From NCBI GenBank assembly GCA_016931365.1, contig JAFGEY010000548.1, positions 1 through 13,208 of the forward strand: DNA of 13,208 nt, written 5' to 3'. Shown here piece after piece: positions 1 through 6,332 of the stretch. The notes below the pieces were generated by a model that worked only from the letters and a program-made list of their open reading frames with translations, had not been told where the DNA came from and searched no databases. Source of the stretch: Anaerolineae bacterium (lineage in GTDB: Bacteria > Chloroflexota > Anaerolineae > JAFGEY01). The position numbers were made by a program, and so were the translations under genes. The stretch's first letter is position 1; each line of letters starts with the position of its first letter.

Positions 1-227
1 GGCAGGGCCAGCAGCCGCTTGACCAGCCAGGCCAGGAGCGCAGTGACGAGGGCCACGAACAGAAATCCGATCAGGCCGATCAGCACACCCAGCGTCCCGG
101 CGCCGCCAAAATAAGCCAGCAGCGCGGGGAACACAAACAGCGCCGTCGCCGCCACCAGCCCCAACGCTGCGCCGGTCCAGGCGCGATCAAGCCTGCCCAT
201 CAGGCCCTTCCAGTTCAATCGTTTCAC
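1..227 (-). CDS. Small membrane protein, C-terminus cut by window edge
   Basis: I do not recognise the family. About 75 residues are visible, starting V-K-R-L-N-W-K-G-L. A short basic N-terminus is followed by two hydrophobic helices (about residues 21-41 and 47-68) separated by a Gly-rich turn (F-G-G-A-G-T), and the reading is still open at the window edge. I chose GTG at 227-225 because a strong Shine-Dalgarno, AAGGAGG at 240-234, lies 6 bases upstream. A TTG three bases earlier is possible but sits too close to it. The gene begins 22 bases after the stop of the CPBP-family gene and its ribosome site directly follows that stop, so the two are probably cotranscribed. It could be a phage-holin-like or DUF-type integral membrane protein, but the function cannot be given from this fragment. 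Confidence 0.6.
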   Translation of the reverse strand, partial: MKRLNWKGLMGRLDRAWTGAALGLVAATALFVFPALLAYFGGAGTLGVLIGLIGFLFVALVTALLAWLVKRLLAL

Positions 228-249
228 CAACCCCCTCCTTTGCATGACT

Positions 250-1119
250 TTACATCCACCCCATCAGACGCCCCAACGCCTCGCCGACGGCGTCTGGCAG
301 GCCGTGCGCGATGCCGCAACCGAGCAGGCTGCCCGTTTTTTCGCGGATCAGGCCGAAAAAGAGGCCGCTGAAAGTGGCGAAAAGCGCCCAACCCCAGGCG
401 AGCCGGTGTTGCCCGGCGGCGGGATTGTAGGTGTTAAAGGCGTGCAGCAGGCCAAACAGCAGCGAGGCGATGATCAGCCCCGGCCCGCACGGCACGCCAA
501 AGAACGTCCACGGGCGGCCAAAGGCCCGGTTCAGCCGGCTCTGCACATAGCCGCGCAGGAAAATTTCTTCGCCAAAGCCCGAAAAGACAAACTGCCAGAC
601 CACGGTCGAGACGATGATCAGGGTCAAACGGCGCAGGGCCAACGCCGCCCCGATGGGTAAAAGCAGCAGCAACCCGATCACGATCAGGTTGGAGCGTGCC
701 GAGGCCAGGGCTTTGTCCTCGCGCTGGCGACGCAGCACCCACAGCATCACCGCAATGCCCAGCACCTCGGCCAGCGCTACCACCAGCCCACCGGGCAGGG
801 TGCGATAGTCCAACTTGAGCATGGCCGCGCCGCCCAGCCCCAACACAATGGGAATGATACGCACTAGGTAGGCCTTGATCCCTACATCCAGGTTGATCTG
901 CCAGCCGGCCGGGGTAAGGCCATAATCGGCCCAGCGCCGCCGGCCCAGCCCAATCACGGCCAGCGGAACGGCCATCTGGATCAGCCCGCCGACGTATGTC
1001 CAGCCGAGCAAGCGGACTTGGGCATCCATCAGTCCGGTGGTCCGGATGGCCCGGCCCAAGAGACGCATAACCGCATAGACCAGCAAGATCTCAACACATG
1101 CCCAGACCTTGTTTTTCAT
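250..1119 (-). CDS. CPBP-family intramembrane metalloprotease-like protein
   Basis: This is an integral membrane protein of 289 residues with about seven to eight hydrophobic segments. The C-terminal half carries the CPBP (Abi, CAAX protease and bacteriocin-processing) motifs: G-E-E-I-F-L-R-G-Y at 183-191 with E184, E185 and R189; F-G-L-L-H at 222-226; and A-H-G-L-P-D at 271-276. These are the expected catalytic or metal-binding Glu and His positions, so the protein is probably intact. Family members cleave prenylated or peptide substrates in membranes, or serve in bacteriocin processing and self-immunity; the substrate here is unknown. The ATG has a good ribosome site (GAGGA at 1130-1126), with a small hairpin directly upstream. 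The first 29 bases overlap the end of a decayed CPBP gene fragment, so two CPBP copies stand in tandem and only this one is complete. Confidence 0.88.
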   Translation of the reverse strand: MKNKVWACVEILLVYAVMRLLGRAIRTTGLMDAQVRLLGWTYVGGLIQMAVPLAVIGLGRRRWADYGLTPAGWQINLDVGIKAYLVRIIPIVLGLGGAAMLKLDYRTLPGGLVVALAEVLGIAVMLWVLRRQREDKALASARSNLIVIGLLLLLPIGAALALRRLTLIIVSTVVWQFVFSGFGEEIFLRGYVQSRLNRAFGRPWTFFGVPCGPGLIIASLLFGLLHAFNTYNPAAGQHRLAWGWALFATFSGLFFGLIREKTGSLLGCGIAHGLPDAVGEALGRLMGWM

Positions 1120-1371
1120 AGCCCGTCCTCTTGCGGTTGAACCAGAACCGCAACACAGCCAGCCATTCGACCGCCGTCACACACCACAACAGAGGCATCC
1201 AGCGGGCGGCGGTCATATGCCCCCCAAACAGGATGTTGACCGTCCGCGAGGTGGCATTGATCACGGTATGCAGGGCCACGGCGAGCAGAACGCTACCGCC
1301 CGCGTGATTGTAAACCAGAGTAAAGATAAAGGCAAACCCTATGATCATGATGGCATAGTTGAACCAGAACT
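1091..1371 (-). pseudogene. C-terminal fragment of a CPBP-family membrane protein (relic)
   Basis: About 93 residues remain in a frame different from the ABC remnants upstream. The segment begins near [11 protein letters not shown] and includes Y-N-H-A-G-G-S followed by A-L-H-T-V-I-N-A-T-S, the last CPBP motif (His with Asn four residues later). It ends with a basic tail (N-R-K-R-T-G-Y-E-K-Q). The earlier motifs with the paired Glu and the first His are absent, so this cannot be an active CPBP protein. The 5' end is a junction at about 1372, where the permease remnant is joined out of frame. The 3' end overlaps the intact CPBP gene by 29 bases and provides that gene's ribosome site. The fragment has no convincing start of its own. 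Confidence 0.72.
1131..1153 (-). other. Hairpin directly upstream of the CPBP gene ribosome site
   Basis: TTGCGGTT (1131-1138) and AACCGCAA (1146-1153) are perfect inverted repeats with a 7-base loop. On the minus-strand transcript the stem ends exactly where the GAGGA ribosome site of the downstream CPBP gene begins (1130-1126). The same bases code for part of the upstream relic, so this may be chance. If real, it could present or restrict the ribosome site. Confidence 0.35.
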
Positions 1372-1502
1372 GGCTTGGAGAGCACCAAGGCCGCCGTTCC
1401 GGCTTGTTTTTCGCCGATGATGGCATCTTGCCCGGCGATGACGACAGCAATCAGCACGGCGATGCCGTTGAACAGCAAGAAGATGCACCCGTTGATGGGT
1501 GT
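1372..1502 (-). pseudogene. Internal fragment of an ABC-2 type permease (relic)
   Basis: About 44 residues are read in the same frame as the ATPase remnant just upstream. A hydrophobic stretch ([17 protein letters not shown]) is followed by [21 protein letters not shown]. This matches the typical segment after the first membrane helix of ABC-2 efflux permeases (I-x-x-E-K-Q-x-G-T-x-x-x-x-L-S-K-P). Only this piece survives: there is no N-terminal helix before it and none of the later helices after it. At about 1372 the sequence passes out of frame into the CPBP fragment. The permease frame continues with unrelated residues to a stop at 1293. Confidence 0.7.
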
Positions 1503-1862
1503 TGCCTGGATGGACGTGATCCAGGGCTGGACGGCGAGGCGCACTTGCGCCGCGCGGGCGTCGCCCTGTACCAGCAGCAGGTACGCAGCGCCGCTGCCGG
1601 CAAGCAGTTCCTCGATGGATGCCTGGGCGATTAGCCGCCCACCATCCAGGATCGCCACCATATCACTGACTCGCTGTACATCGCCGAGGATATGGGTGGA
1701 GTAAAAGAGAATGGTGGTCGTCTTGCCGGCGCCGTTTGGTCCCAAAAAGGCGAAAATTGAGTTCTTGGGGACGCGCAGGTCGAGCGATTGGAGCGCGTGT
1801 ACGCCTTTGTAGGACTTGGTCAGGTCGCTGGTTTCGATGACCGGGGATGCGGACTCGTTCAT
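1503..1862 (-). pseudogene. ABC transporter ATPase with the catalytic core deleted (relic)
   Basis: The start at 1862 has a good ribosome site (GGAG about 8 bases upstream). The protein opens like a normal multidrug or antibiotic-type ABC ATPase ([17 protein letters not shown]) and reaches Walker A, G-P-N-G-A-G-K-T, at residues 41-48. It then jumps at about position 1714 straight into [20 protein letters not shown], the H-loop region that normally lies more than 100 residues later. The Q-loop, ABC signature and Walker B are missing, so ATP hydrolysis is not expected. The C-terminal remnant (I-E-E-L-L-A-G-S-G through P-W-I-T-S-I-Q-A) joins in frame to the permease fragment at about 1503. Because the frame stays open, an automated annotation could mistake this for a real fused gene. 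Confidence 0.78.
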
Positions 1863-1977
1863 CAGGAAATCTCCTTCCAGGTTGACGGTGGTTGCGTTCA
1901 CTGTTCACAGTATAGCCGTAAACCGGAGAGATGTGATGCCACCAAAGGCGTATTGGGGGTTTATTTTGGGGGAACGC

Positions 1978-2031
1978 AAAAAAAACAGGGGCGCGGCAGG
2001 CAATGCTGCGCATTGCACGCGCCCCTGTTTT
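1978..2031 (-). terminator. Strong intrinsic terminator ending the secreted-protein operon
   Basis: Perfect 14-base arms (AAAACAGGGGCGCG at 1982-1995 and its complement at 2018-2031) enclose a second small stem (GCAATG at 2000-2005, CATTGC at 2011-2016), giving a two-tier hairpin. On the minus strand it is followed by eight Ts (1985 down to 1978, the first four within the arm). It begins 17 bases after the stop at 2048, which fits Rho-independent termination of the unit driven from the promoter at 3921-3948. Between it and the relic start at 1862 lie about 115 bases in which I see only a weak minus-10-like TATACT (complement of 1909-1914). Confidence 0.9.
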
Positions 2032-2047
2032 GCTGAAAGAGGTTGCC

Positions 2048-2995
2048 CTATCTGGGCGTGCTCACGGCTAAAACTTCGTCAAACTGGGCTTCAAAGCTGT
2101 GACGATACGGGCCGGACGTGGCGGCGAAAAAGCCGATGTAAAACTTGTCGGGGACGCCGCCCGGAAAGTCATCAGCCATATTGCGGGTAACGGGCATCCA
2201 TTCGTACCATTTGCCCCACGTCCCTTCGTTGCACATCCAGACTCTGAGGGTATTACCGTCACGGCTGAAGCGCAGGCGGTTCCACCAGTAGCGATCCCCG
2301 GCCAGATAATTCATGGTATCGCCTTCTTGTTTCACCACAACCTCATGATCGTGGGTGTTGGATATCTTCCAACCTGCAAACACCCAGTGTCCGGTCCACG
2401 GACTGGTGAGACGCACCTGGATGGTGTAAACGATTTGCCCCTGGCTGTTCGGGTTTTTCGGGTCCAGCGGCACCGGGCTGAGCAGGATGCCGTACTCGTC
2501 GCCGGCCAACTGATCGGAGACGCGGCGGGCCGAGGCCTCGTAGTAAAAGTTCTGGAGCACATAGGCTGTCGACGGGCCGGTCACAAAGACGTGATCCTGG
2601 TCATCCTGGATATTGATGTGAAAGACCATGCCGTCCGTGCCGACTACCGGCGGGTATTTGCTTCCCAGGTTTGAATCATACTTGTACCCGTAGGTAAACT
2701 CGTCCGACACGCTGCCGTCAGAGTTGCGGGCGAACAAGTTGCCGCCGGGCCAACCGCTGCCCCAGTCGGCAAAATTGTCGCTGTAGGTATAGCCATAAAA
2801 CTTGTCTTTGAACATCAGGGGAAGATAAACCTCGACATCTCCGATCTGAGGGTCAGTCGCCTGAACGACCGAGGAATGGTCCGCCTCGCGCGCCGTCACC
2901 TGAACGCCGGAGCCTTGCAACAACAGCCCCACCAACAATAAAGCCAGCCCGATCGCCGGGGCCGCAAGCATTCTTTTTTTTGTACTCGCCTGCAT
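2048..2995 (-). CDS. Secreted protein, probable LamG/concanavalin-like fold
   Basis: This is a 315-residue exported protein. Residues 1-35 form a signal peptide: K-K-R, then a long Leu/Ala/Gly-rich core, with likely cleavage near V-T-A at 32-35. The mature part starts with a spacer and the motif V-Y-L-P-L-M-F-K (56-63), of a kind common after signal peptides in Anaerolineae exoproteins. It continues with S-D-N-F-A-D-W-G-S-G-W-P (72-83) and about 230 residues rich in aromatic and beta-forming residues, which suggests a single carbohydrate-binding or LamG-like beta sandwich. No catalytic motif was recognised. The start is supported by AAAGGA about 7 bases upstream of the ATG. It is the second gene of a two-gene unit with a similar secreted protein upstream and a strong terminator downstream. 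Binding of polysaccharide or cell surface is inferred only. Confidence 0.85.
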   Translation of the reverse strand: MQASTKKRMLAAPAIGLALLLVGLLLQGSGVQVTAREADHSSVVQATDPQIGDVEVYLPLMFKDKFYGYTYSDNFADWGSGWPGGNLFARNSDGSVSDEFTYGYKYDSNLGSKYPPVVGTDGMVFHINIQDDQDHVFVTGPSTAYVLQNFYYEASARRVSDQLAGDEYGILLSPVPLDPKNPNSQGQIVYTIQVRLTSPWTGHWVFAGWKISNTHDHEVVVKQEGDTMNYLAGDRYWWNRLRFSRDGNTLRVWMCNEGTWGKWYEWMPVTRNMADDFPGGVPDKFYIGFFAATSGPYRHSFEAQFDEVLAVSTPR

Positions 2996-3035
2996 TTTTT
3001 TGTCCTTTCTCTCTCATTTGATAGCCACATACTTG

Positions 3036-3065
3036 GCGCTGCGTTTCTGCCGGAAAACGCGGCGC
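3036..3065 (-). other. Stem-loop between the two secreted-protein genes
   Basis: GCGCTGCGTTT (3036-3046) can pair with AAACGCGGCGC (3055-3065), giving 11 pairs with one mismatch or wobble and an 8-base loop. It begins 10 bases after the upstream stop. No T-run follows on the minus strand, so it is not a typical terminator. A role in mRNA processing, stability or partial attenuation between the two genes is possible. Confidence 0.45.
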
Positions 3066-3075
3066 TCAAGGTCGA

Positions 3076-3867
3076 TCAATAGGGCATGCTCAGGGGAGTC
3101 AATCTAAAGTTGTCAAACTCCATCTTGCCAAAATTGACCTCCCAAGAGGTCACCGTCAGGCCGACCAGCCGGTTTGTGCCGTACGTGCCGTCGCGAATAT
3201 AGTCGTAATAAGGCGCGGGCATGGGCATTTGATAGCCATTGGCGTAGACATAGATCAAATCTTTGACGCGCACCACGGTCAAATGGTTCCACCCATCAAA
3301 GCCTTTGACGTACGGCGGTGCGCCGCCATATGCCGACAGGCTTACGTTTTCGCCTTTATTTATTCCGTCAAAGCGCTGGACCGACCAGGCCGGCTGTGAC
3401 CCCCAGAAGCCGAGCATGTAGGCATAATATTGGTACCAGTTGTCGCTGCCGGAAAAGACCATGCCCAGGCCGTTGCGCGTCTGGAACACTGGGAGATCGG
3501 GCGGAAAGGTCTGCGGGGCATCGAACCGCGCGTCGACTTCGAGCGCAAAATCGCCCAGCGGGCGCCAGCCGGGGCTGGAAACGACCCGGTCAGCGTTGTC
3601 CTTGATCTCGCAAAAATACAGGCTTCGTTCGGGGCGACAATCGCTTAAAAGATCAGGGTTGGAGGGAATAGACATCAGATAGGTCACATGCCAGGCGGGG
3701 TCCGCATCGGCAAAATCGTCAAAGCGAGTTGGCTCGGCCTTGAAATTGATGGGAAAATAATACTTGAAAAGAGTTTGTGCCTTGATGCCTGCCGGCACAC
3801 TCCCACTCAGAAAAAGAGCGACCAGAACCAGGCCAATCACACCCGTAACCAGATATCGTTTGCGCAA
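3076..3867 (-). CDS. Secreted protein, probable beta-sandwich, paralogue-like partner
   Basis: This is a 263-residue exported protein. The signal peptide is M-R-K-R-Y plus a hydrophobic core, with likely cleavage after I-K-A at 28-30. It is followed by K-Y-Y-F-P-I-N-F-K (35-43) and R-F-D-D-F-A-D (48-54), the same order of motifs as in the next gene downstream. The remainder contains F-A-L-E-V-D-A-R-F-D, N-G-L-G-M-V-F-S-G and W-N-H-L-T-V-V-R-V, strands typical of LamG or DUF1080-like concanavalin folds that bind glycans. No enzyme motif was seen. Translation starts at TTG (3867-3865), fixed by GGGAGGA 8 bases upstream; no usable ATG is nearby. A perfect consensus promoter lies about 55 bases upstream, so this is the first gene of a short operon and is probably well expressed. 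Confidence 0.85.
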   Translation of the reverse strand: MRKRYLVTGVIGLVLVALFLSGSVPAGIKAQTLFKYYFPINFKAEPTRFDDFADADPAWHVTYLMSIPSNPDLLSDCRPERSLYFCEIKDNADRVVSSPGWRPLGDFALEVDARFDAPQTFPPDLPVFQTRNGLGMVFSGSDNWYQYYAYMLGFWGSQPAWSVQRFDGINKGENVSLSAYGGAPPYVKGFDGWNHLTVVRVKDLIYVYANGYQMPMPAPYYDYIRDGTYGTNRLVGLTVTSWEVNFGKMEFDNFRLTPLSMPY

Positions 3868-3875
3868 TTTAAGAG

Positions 3876-3882
3876 TCCTCCC
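3876..3882 (-). promoter_or_regulatory. Ribosome binding site fixing a TTG start
   Basis: GGGAGGA on the minus strand stands 8 bases before TTG (3867-3865). The codons after it read R-K-R-Y and then a hydrophobic signal peptide. This spacing decides for the TTG start. Confidence 0.8.
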
Positions 3883-3920
3883 ACGACAGAATAGTGCCGT
3901 CAGCGGCGAATCGAGCAGCT

Positions 3921-3948
3921 ATTATAGCATTTTTCCACAAAGTGTCAA
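3921..3948 (-). promoter_or_regulatory. Perfect consensus sigma-70 promoter
   Basis: On the minus strand, TTGACA (complement of 3943-3948) and TATAAT (complement of 3921-3926) are separated by 16 bases. Transcription should start near 3914, leaving a leader of about 46 bases before the TTG start at 3867. Exact matches to both hexamers are uncommon in such GC-rich sequence, and the spacer is AT-rich in its downstream half. I see no clear operator repeat around it, so the unit may be constitutive. Confidence 0.9.
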
Positions 3949-3990
3949 CCACTCGATTGGGCGGGGTGCGCCAGAAATCGTTCTGAACCG

Positions 3991-4536
3991 TCAAGGCCCA
4001 AGTTGGGCCAGGATATCCTCAATTGAAACGGCCTCGTCTCCGCTCGTATCCACCTCGATCACCTGACCGGGATAGTCGGGCCGGTAAAGCCAGCCGCCAT
4101 CGACGATGCCCTGTGCAGTCTGCGTGGCCGGGTCTTGGTGTCCGAGGTGGCGGTCGGACAGGGCGCGGGCGTTAAAGCGCCGGCAGAGCACCTCCGGCGA
4201 GGCGAAGCAATAGACCACCGTCAGCCGCGCGCCGGTTTGATCGATCAAGGACTGCAATTCGCCGGGCGTGTCGGGATGGGTGAACACGCTTTCGAGGATC
4301 ACGGACGCGCCCGCGCCCAGAATATCGCGCGCCAGCGCATAGAGGATGATAACGCAGGCATAACCCAGTCGCTGCGAACCGGCGCGATCTGGCGTTCCCA
4401 ACTGCTCGAACAGAACTTCTTTGATCGTGTCCTTGCACAGCAGCGGCAGCCGCAGCGCCGACGCGAGCAGCCGCGCCCGCGTGGTTTTGCCGCAAGCCGG
4501 CGGCCCGGCGATGACAATCAAATGGGGATTGGACAT
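3991..4536 (-). CDS. Small P-loop kinase (AAA_33/zeta-toxin-like)
   Basis: This is a 181-residue cytoplasmic nucleotide-binding protein. Walker A is G-P-P-A-C-G-K-T at residues 11-18. It is followed by L-C-K-D-T-I-K-E-V-L-F-E (33-44), whose Asp is the usual catalytic or metal-contacting residue in this kinase group. A later Arg-rich segment (C-R-R-F-N-A-R-A-L-S-D-R-H) resembles a lid. The family includes gluconate kinases, chloramphenicol phosphotransferase, zeta toxins and many uncharacterised small-molecule kinases. No antitoxin-like gene lies beside it, which argues against a zeta toxin. It is the last gene of a run with a GH43-like protein and an SDR reductase, 36 bases after the latter, and has GAGGA about 8 bases before its ATG. 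Phosphorylation of a sugar or sugar acid is plausible but not shown. Confidence 0.82.
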   Translation of the reverse strand: MSNPHLIVIAGPPACGKTTRARLLASALRLPLLCKDTIKEVLFEQLGTPDRAGSQRLGYACVIILYALARDILGAGASVILESVFTHPDTPGELQSLIDQTGARLTVVYCFASPEVLCRRFNARALSDRHLGHQDPATQTAQGIVDGGWLYRPDYPGQVIEVDTSGDEAVSIEDILAQLGP

Positions 4537-4572
4537 CGCTATGTTCCTCGTTTCGACGCGCTGCTCTGGCGC

Positions 4573-5400
4573 TTACACCCCGCCGTAGGCCGAAAAGCCG
4601 CCGTCGACGGGCAGCACGACGCCGTGTACAAACTCGGCCTGGTCCGAGAGCAGCCACAGCGCCGCGCCGACCAGGTCGTTGGGCTGGCCCAGGCGGGCCA
4701 GCGGCGTGTGATCGACGATGCGCTGCCCGCGCGCCGTCCACTCGCCGCTCTGCGCGTCGGTGAGCAGGAAGCGGTTTTGTTCGGTGAGGAAAAAGCCGGG
4801 CGCCAGAGCATTGACGCGAATGTCGGCCCCGTAGGTCTGCGAGAAATGCACCGCCAGCCACTGCGTGAAATTGTCGATCGCCGCCTTGGCCGCCGAATAG
4901 GCCACACTGCGCGTGAGCGGCTTTTGCGCACCCATCGACGAGATGTTGAGGATGCGCCCCCGCCCTTGCTCGACCATGATCCGGCCAAAGACCTGGCAGG
5001 CGAAAAAGGTGCCCAGGAAATTGAGGTCGAACACCCAGCGCACGGCATCCTCCGGCAGGTCGAAAAAAGTCAAGGTATCGCTGGTGGTGGCCTCTTTTTT
5101 AGCCCCGCCCGCGCCGTTGACCAGGATATCGACGCGGCCAAAGCGCTCCAGCACCCGTTGCGCCAGCGCGTGCAGCGAGGCCTTGTCGAGCACGTCGGCC
5201 TGGGCGGCCATTGCCGTGCCGCCTTGCGCGGCGATCTCGTCGGCGACGGCCCGGGCGCGTTCAAGCTGCGCGTGACCGACCACGACCACCGCCGCGCCCT
5301 GCTGCCCCAGCGCGCGGGCGATGGCCCCGCACAGCACGCCGCTGCCGCCGATGACCACCGCCACCCGGCCGGTAAAATCAAAAACGCGATCGAGACTCAT
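4573..5400 (-). CDS. SDR-family oxidoreductase, fructuronate/mannonate reductase-like
   Basis: This is a 275-residue NAD(P)-dependent short-chain dehydrogenase with a complete classical core. The cofactor loop is G-G-S-G-V-L-C-G at 18-25, where Cys replaces a usual small or Gly neighbour. N-G-A-G is at 95-98, N127 is present, S-S at 154-155, and Y-x-x-x-K is Y168-S-A-A-K172. The stretch N-A-L-A-P-G-F-F-L-T-E-Q-N-R resembles Gram-positive SDR-type D-mannonate oxidoreductases (YjmF/UxuB) and gluconate 5-dehydrogenases, so a hexuronate or sugar-acid substrate is likely though unproven. The start has GGAG 7 bases upstream and lies 15 bases after the stop of the GH43-like gene. Together with the following kinase it suggests a small route for sugar-acid breakdown. 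Confidence 0.88.
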   Translation of the reverse strand: MSLDRVFDFTGRVAVVIGGSGVLCGAIARALGQQGAAVVVVGHAQLERARAVADEIAAQGGTAMAAQADVLDKASLHALAQRVLERFGRVDILVNGAGGAKKEATTSDTLTFFDLPEDAVRWVFDLNFLGTFFACQVFGRIMVEQGRGRILNISSMGAQKPLTRSVAYSAAKAAIDNFTQWLAVHFSQTYGADIRVNALAPGFFLTEQNRFLLTDAQSGEWTARGQRIVDHTPLARLGQPNDLVGAALWLLSDQAEFVHGVVLPVDGGFSAYGGV

Positions 5401-5415
5401 CGGTTCGCTCCGTTC

Positions 5416-6321
5416 TTATTCGTCGACAATCCTGGGTTCGCCCTCTTCCCAACCAATGCGCACCCGCGACAGGTTCCAGGTTTGGCCCATGTCGTTGTTA
5501 CCTTGGAAAAAGAGGTGCGTCTGCCCGTCGTCATCGGTAAAGGCATAAGGATGTCCCGACTCGCAGGCATTCCATGTGCCGGGCGCGCCGTTGGGCAAAA
5601 AGGGCTGGTCGGAGAGGCGCTTCCAGGCCAAGCCATCTTGGCTACAAGCACAGCCAATCTGCTGCGGGCTGTTGTTGTACGCGCCGCCGTAGAACATCCA
5701 CAACATATCGCCGTGCTCACACAGCGCCGGGGCCTCGATGCACTTTTGCTCCCAGGGCAGCTCCGGCTTGAGAATTGGCGCAGCGCAACGCTGCGTCCAG
5801 GTCTCGCGGCTGAAATCGGACACCAGCGGCGCGGAAGCCAAGCCGAGCATCTGCACGGTCATCGTCGGATCGCGGGTGGCCCAATAGAGCAGCAGTTGAT
5901 CCCGGTGAGCGATCACGTCAGCGTCGATGGCGCGGCCGCAGGTCCAATCGCCGCTGGGATGAAAAACGGGATTCGACGGATCGCGCTCAAAGTGCAGCCC
6001 GTCGTCGGACACAGCATGGCAGATCGCGTCTCGGGGGCCGTTGCCGTAGGTCTGGTAAAAGAGATGCACCCGTCCGTCGAGGACGATCGCGCCCGGCGCG
6101 CAGATGCCATTGCGCTCGCAGAGCTGCTCGGGCAGAATGTCGCCCAGGCGATGCCAGTGTTCGAGGCCATCGCTCTCGGCAATGCCCATCGACCAGCCGT
6201 CAGGCGTGCGTCCATCGCGATACGGAGGCAGCGAATAGTAGAGCAGGTAACGATCTTGGAACCGGATCACGGCGGGGTCTTTGGAAAAAGGCCGCCCGCG
6301 AGAAGCGTCAGCATAAAGCAT
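5416..6321 (-). CDS. GH43-like five-bladed beta-propeller glycosidase
   Basis: This 301-residue protein has the repeated blade pattern of clan GH-F/J-like propellers (Y-L-L-Y-Y-S, V-H-L-F-Y-Q-T, L-L-L-Y-W-A-T, L-W-M-F-Y-G-G, H-L-F-F-Q-G). Candidate catalytic acids sit where GH43-type enzymes have them: D15 in K-D-P-A-V-I, D133 or D135 in A-I-D-A-D-V, and E196 in C-I-E-A-P-A-L. No signal peptide is present, so it should act in the cytoplasm, probably on an imported oligosaccharide. GH43, GH117, GH130-like or an unclassified propeller family cannot be told apart by eye. The ATG has AAGGA 8 bases upstream, and that site overlaps the TAA stop of the preceding ATPase gene (TAAGGA), indicating tight coupling in one transcript. 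Confidence 0.82.
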   Translation of the reverse strand: MLYADASRGRPFSKDPAVIRFQDRYLLYYSLPPYRDGRTPDGWSMGIAESDGLEHWHRLGDILPEQLCERNGICAPGAIVLDGRVHLFYQTYGNGPRDAICHAVSDDGLHFERDPSNPVFHPSGDWTCGRAIDADVIAHRDQLLLYWATRDPTMTVQMLGLASAPLVSDFSRETWTQRCAAPILKPELPWEQKCIEAPALCEHGDMLWMFYGGAYNNSPQQIGCACSQDGLAWKRLSDQPFLPNGAPGTWNACESGHPYAFTDDDGQTHLFFQGNNDMGQTWNLSRVRIGWEEGEPRIVDE

Positions 6322-6332
6322 TGACTTGGTCC

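Noticed and set aside
1293..1901. A 202-codon frame as a functional ABC-permease fusion protein
   Set aside because: It lacks the Q-loop, signature and Walker B and has only one permease segment. After about 1372 it reads the CPBP fragment out of frame, so it is treated as a relic. The start at 1901 also lies upstream of the good ribosome site for 1862.
1909..1937. Promoter for the relic (TATACT at the complement of 1909-1914)
   Set aside because: The minus-10-like hexamer is fair, but no acceptable minus-35 lies 15-19 bases upstream, so it is not listed as a promoter.
3991..4536. Zeta-type toxin of a toxin-antitoxin pair
   Set aside because: The P-loop and following Asp resemble zeta toxins, but there is no small antitoxin gene beside it and the neighbours are sugar-metabolism genes.
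4135..6324. Plus-strand open frame of 729 codons
   Set aside because: It runs antisense to the kinase, SDR and GH43-like genes and shows no domain. Its composition is rich in Arg, Ala and Gly, as expected for a shadow of high-GC codon use, and the minus-strand genes have clear motifs and ribosome sites.
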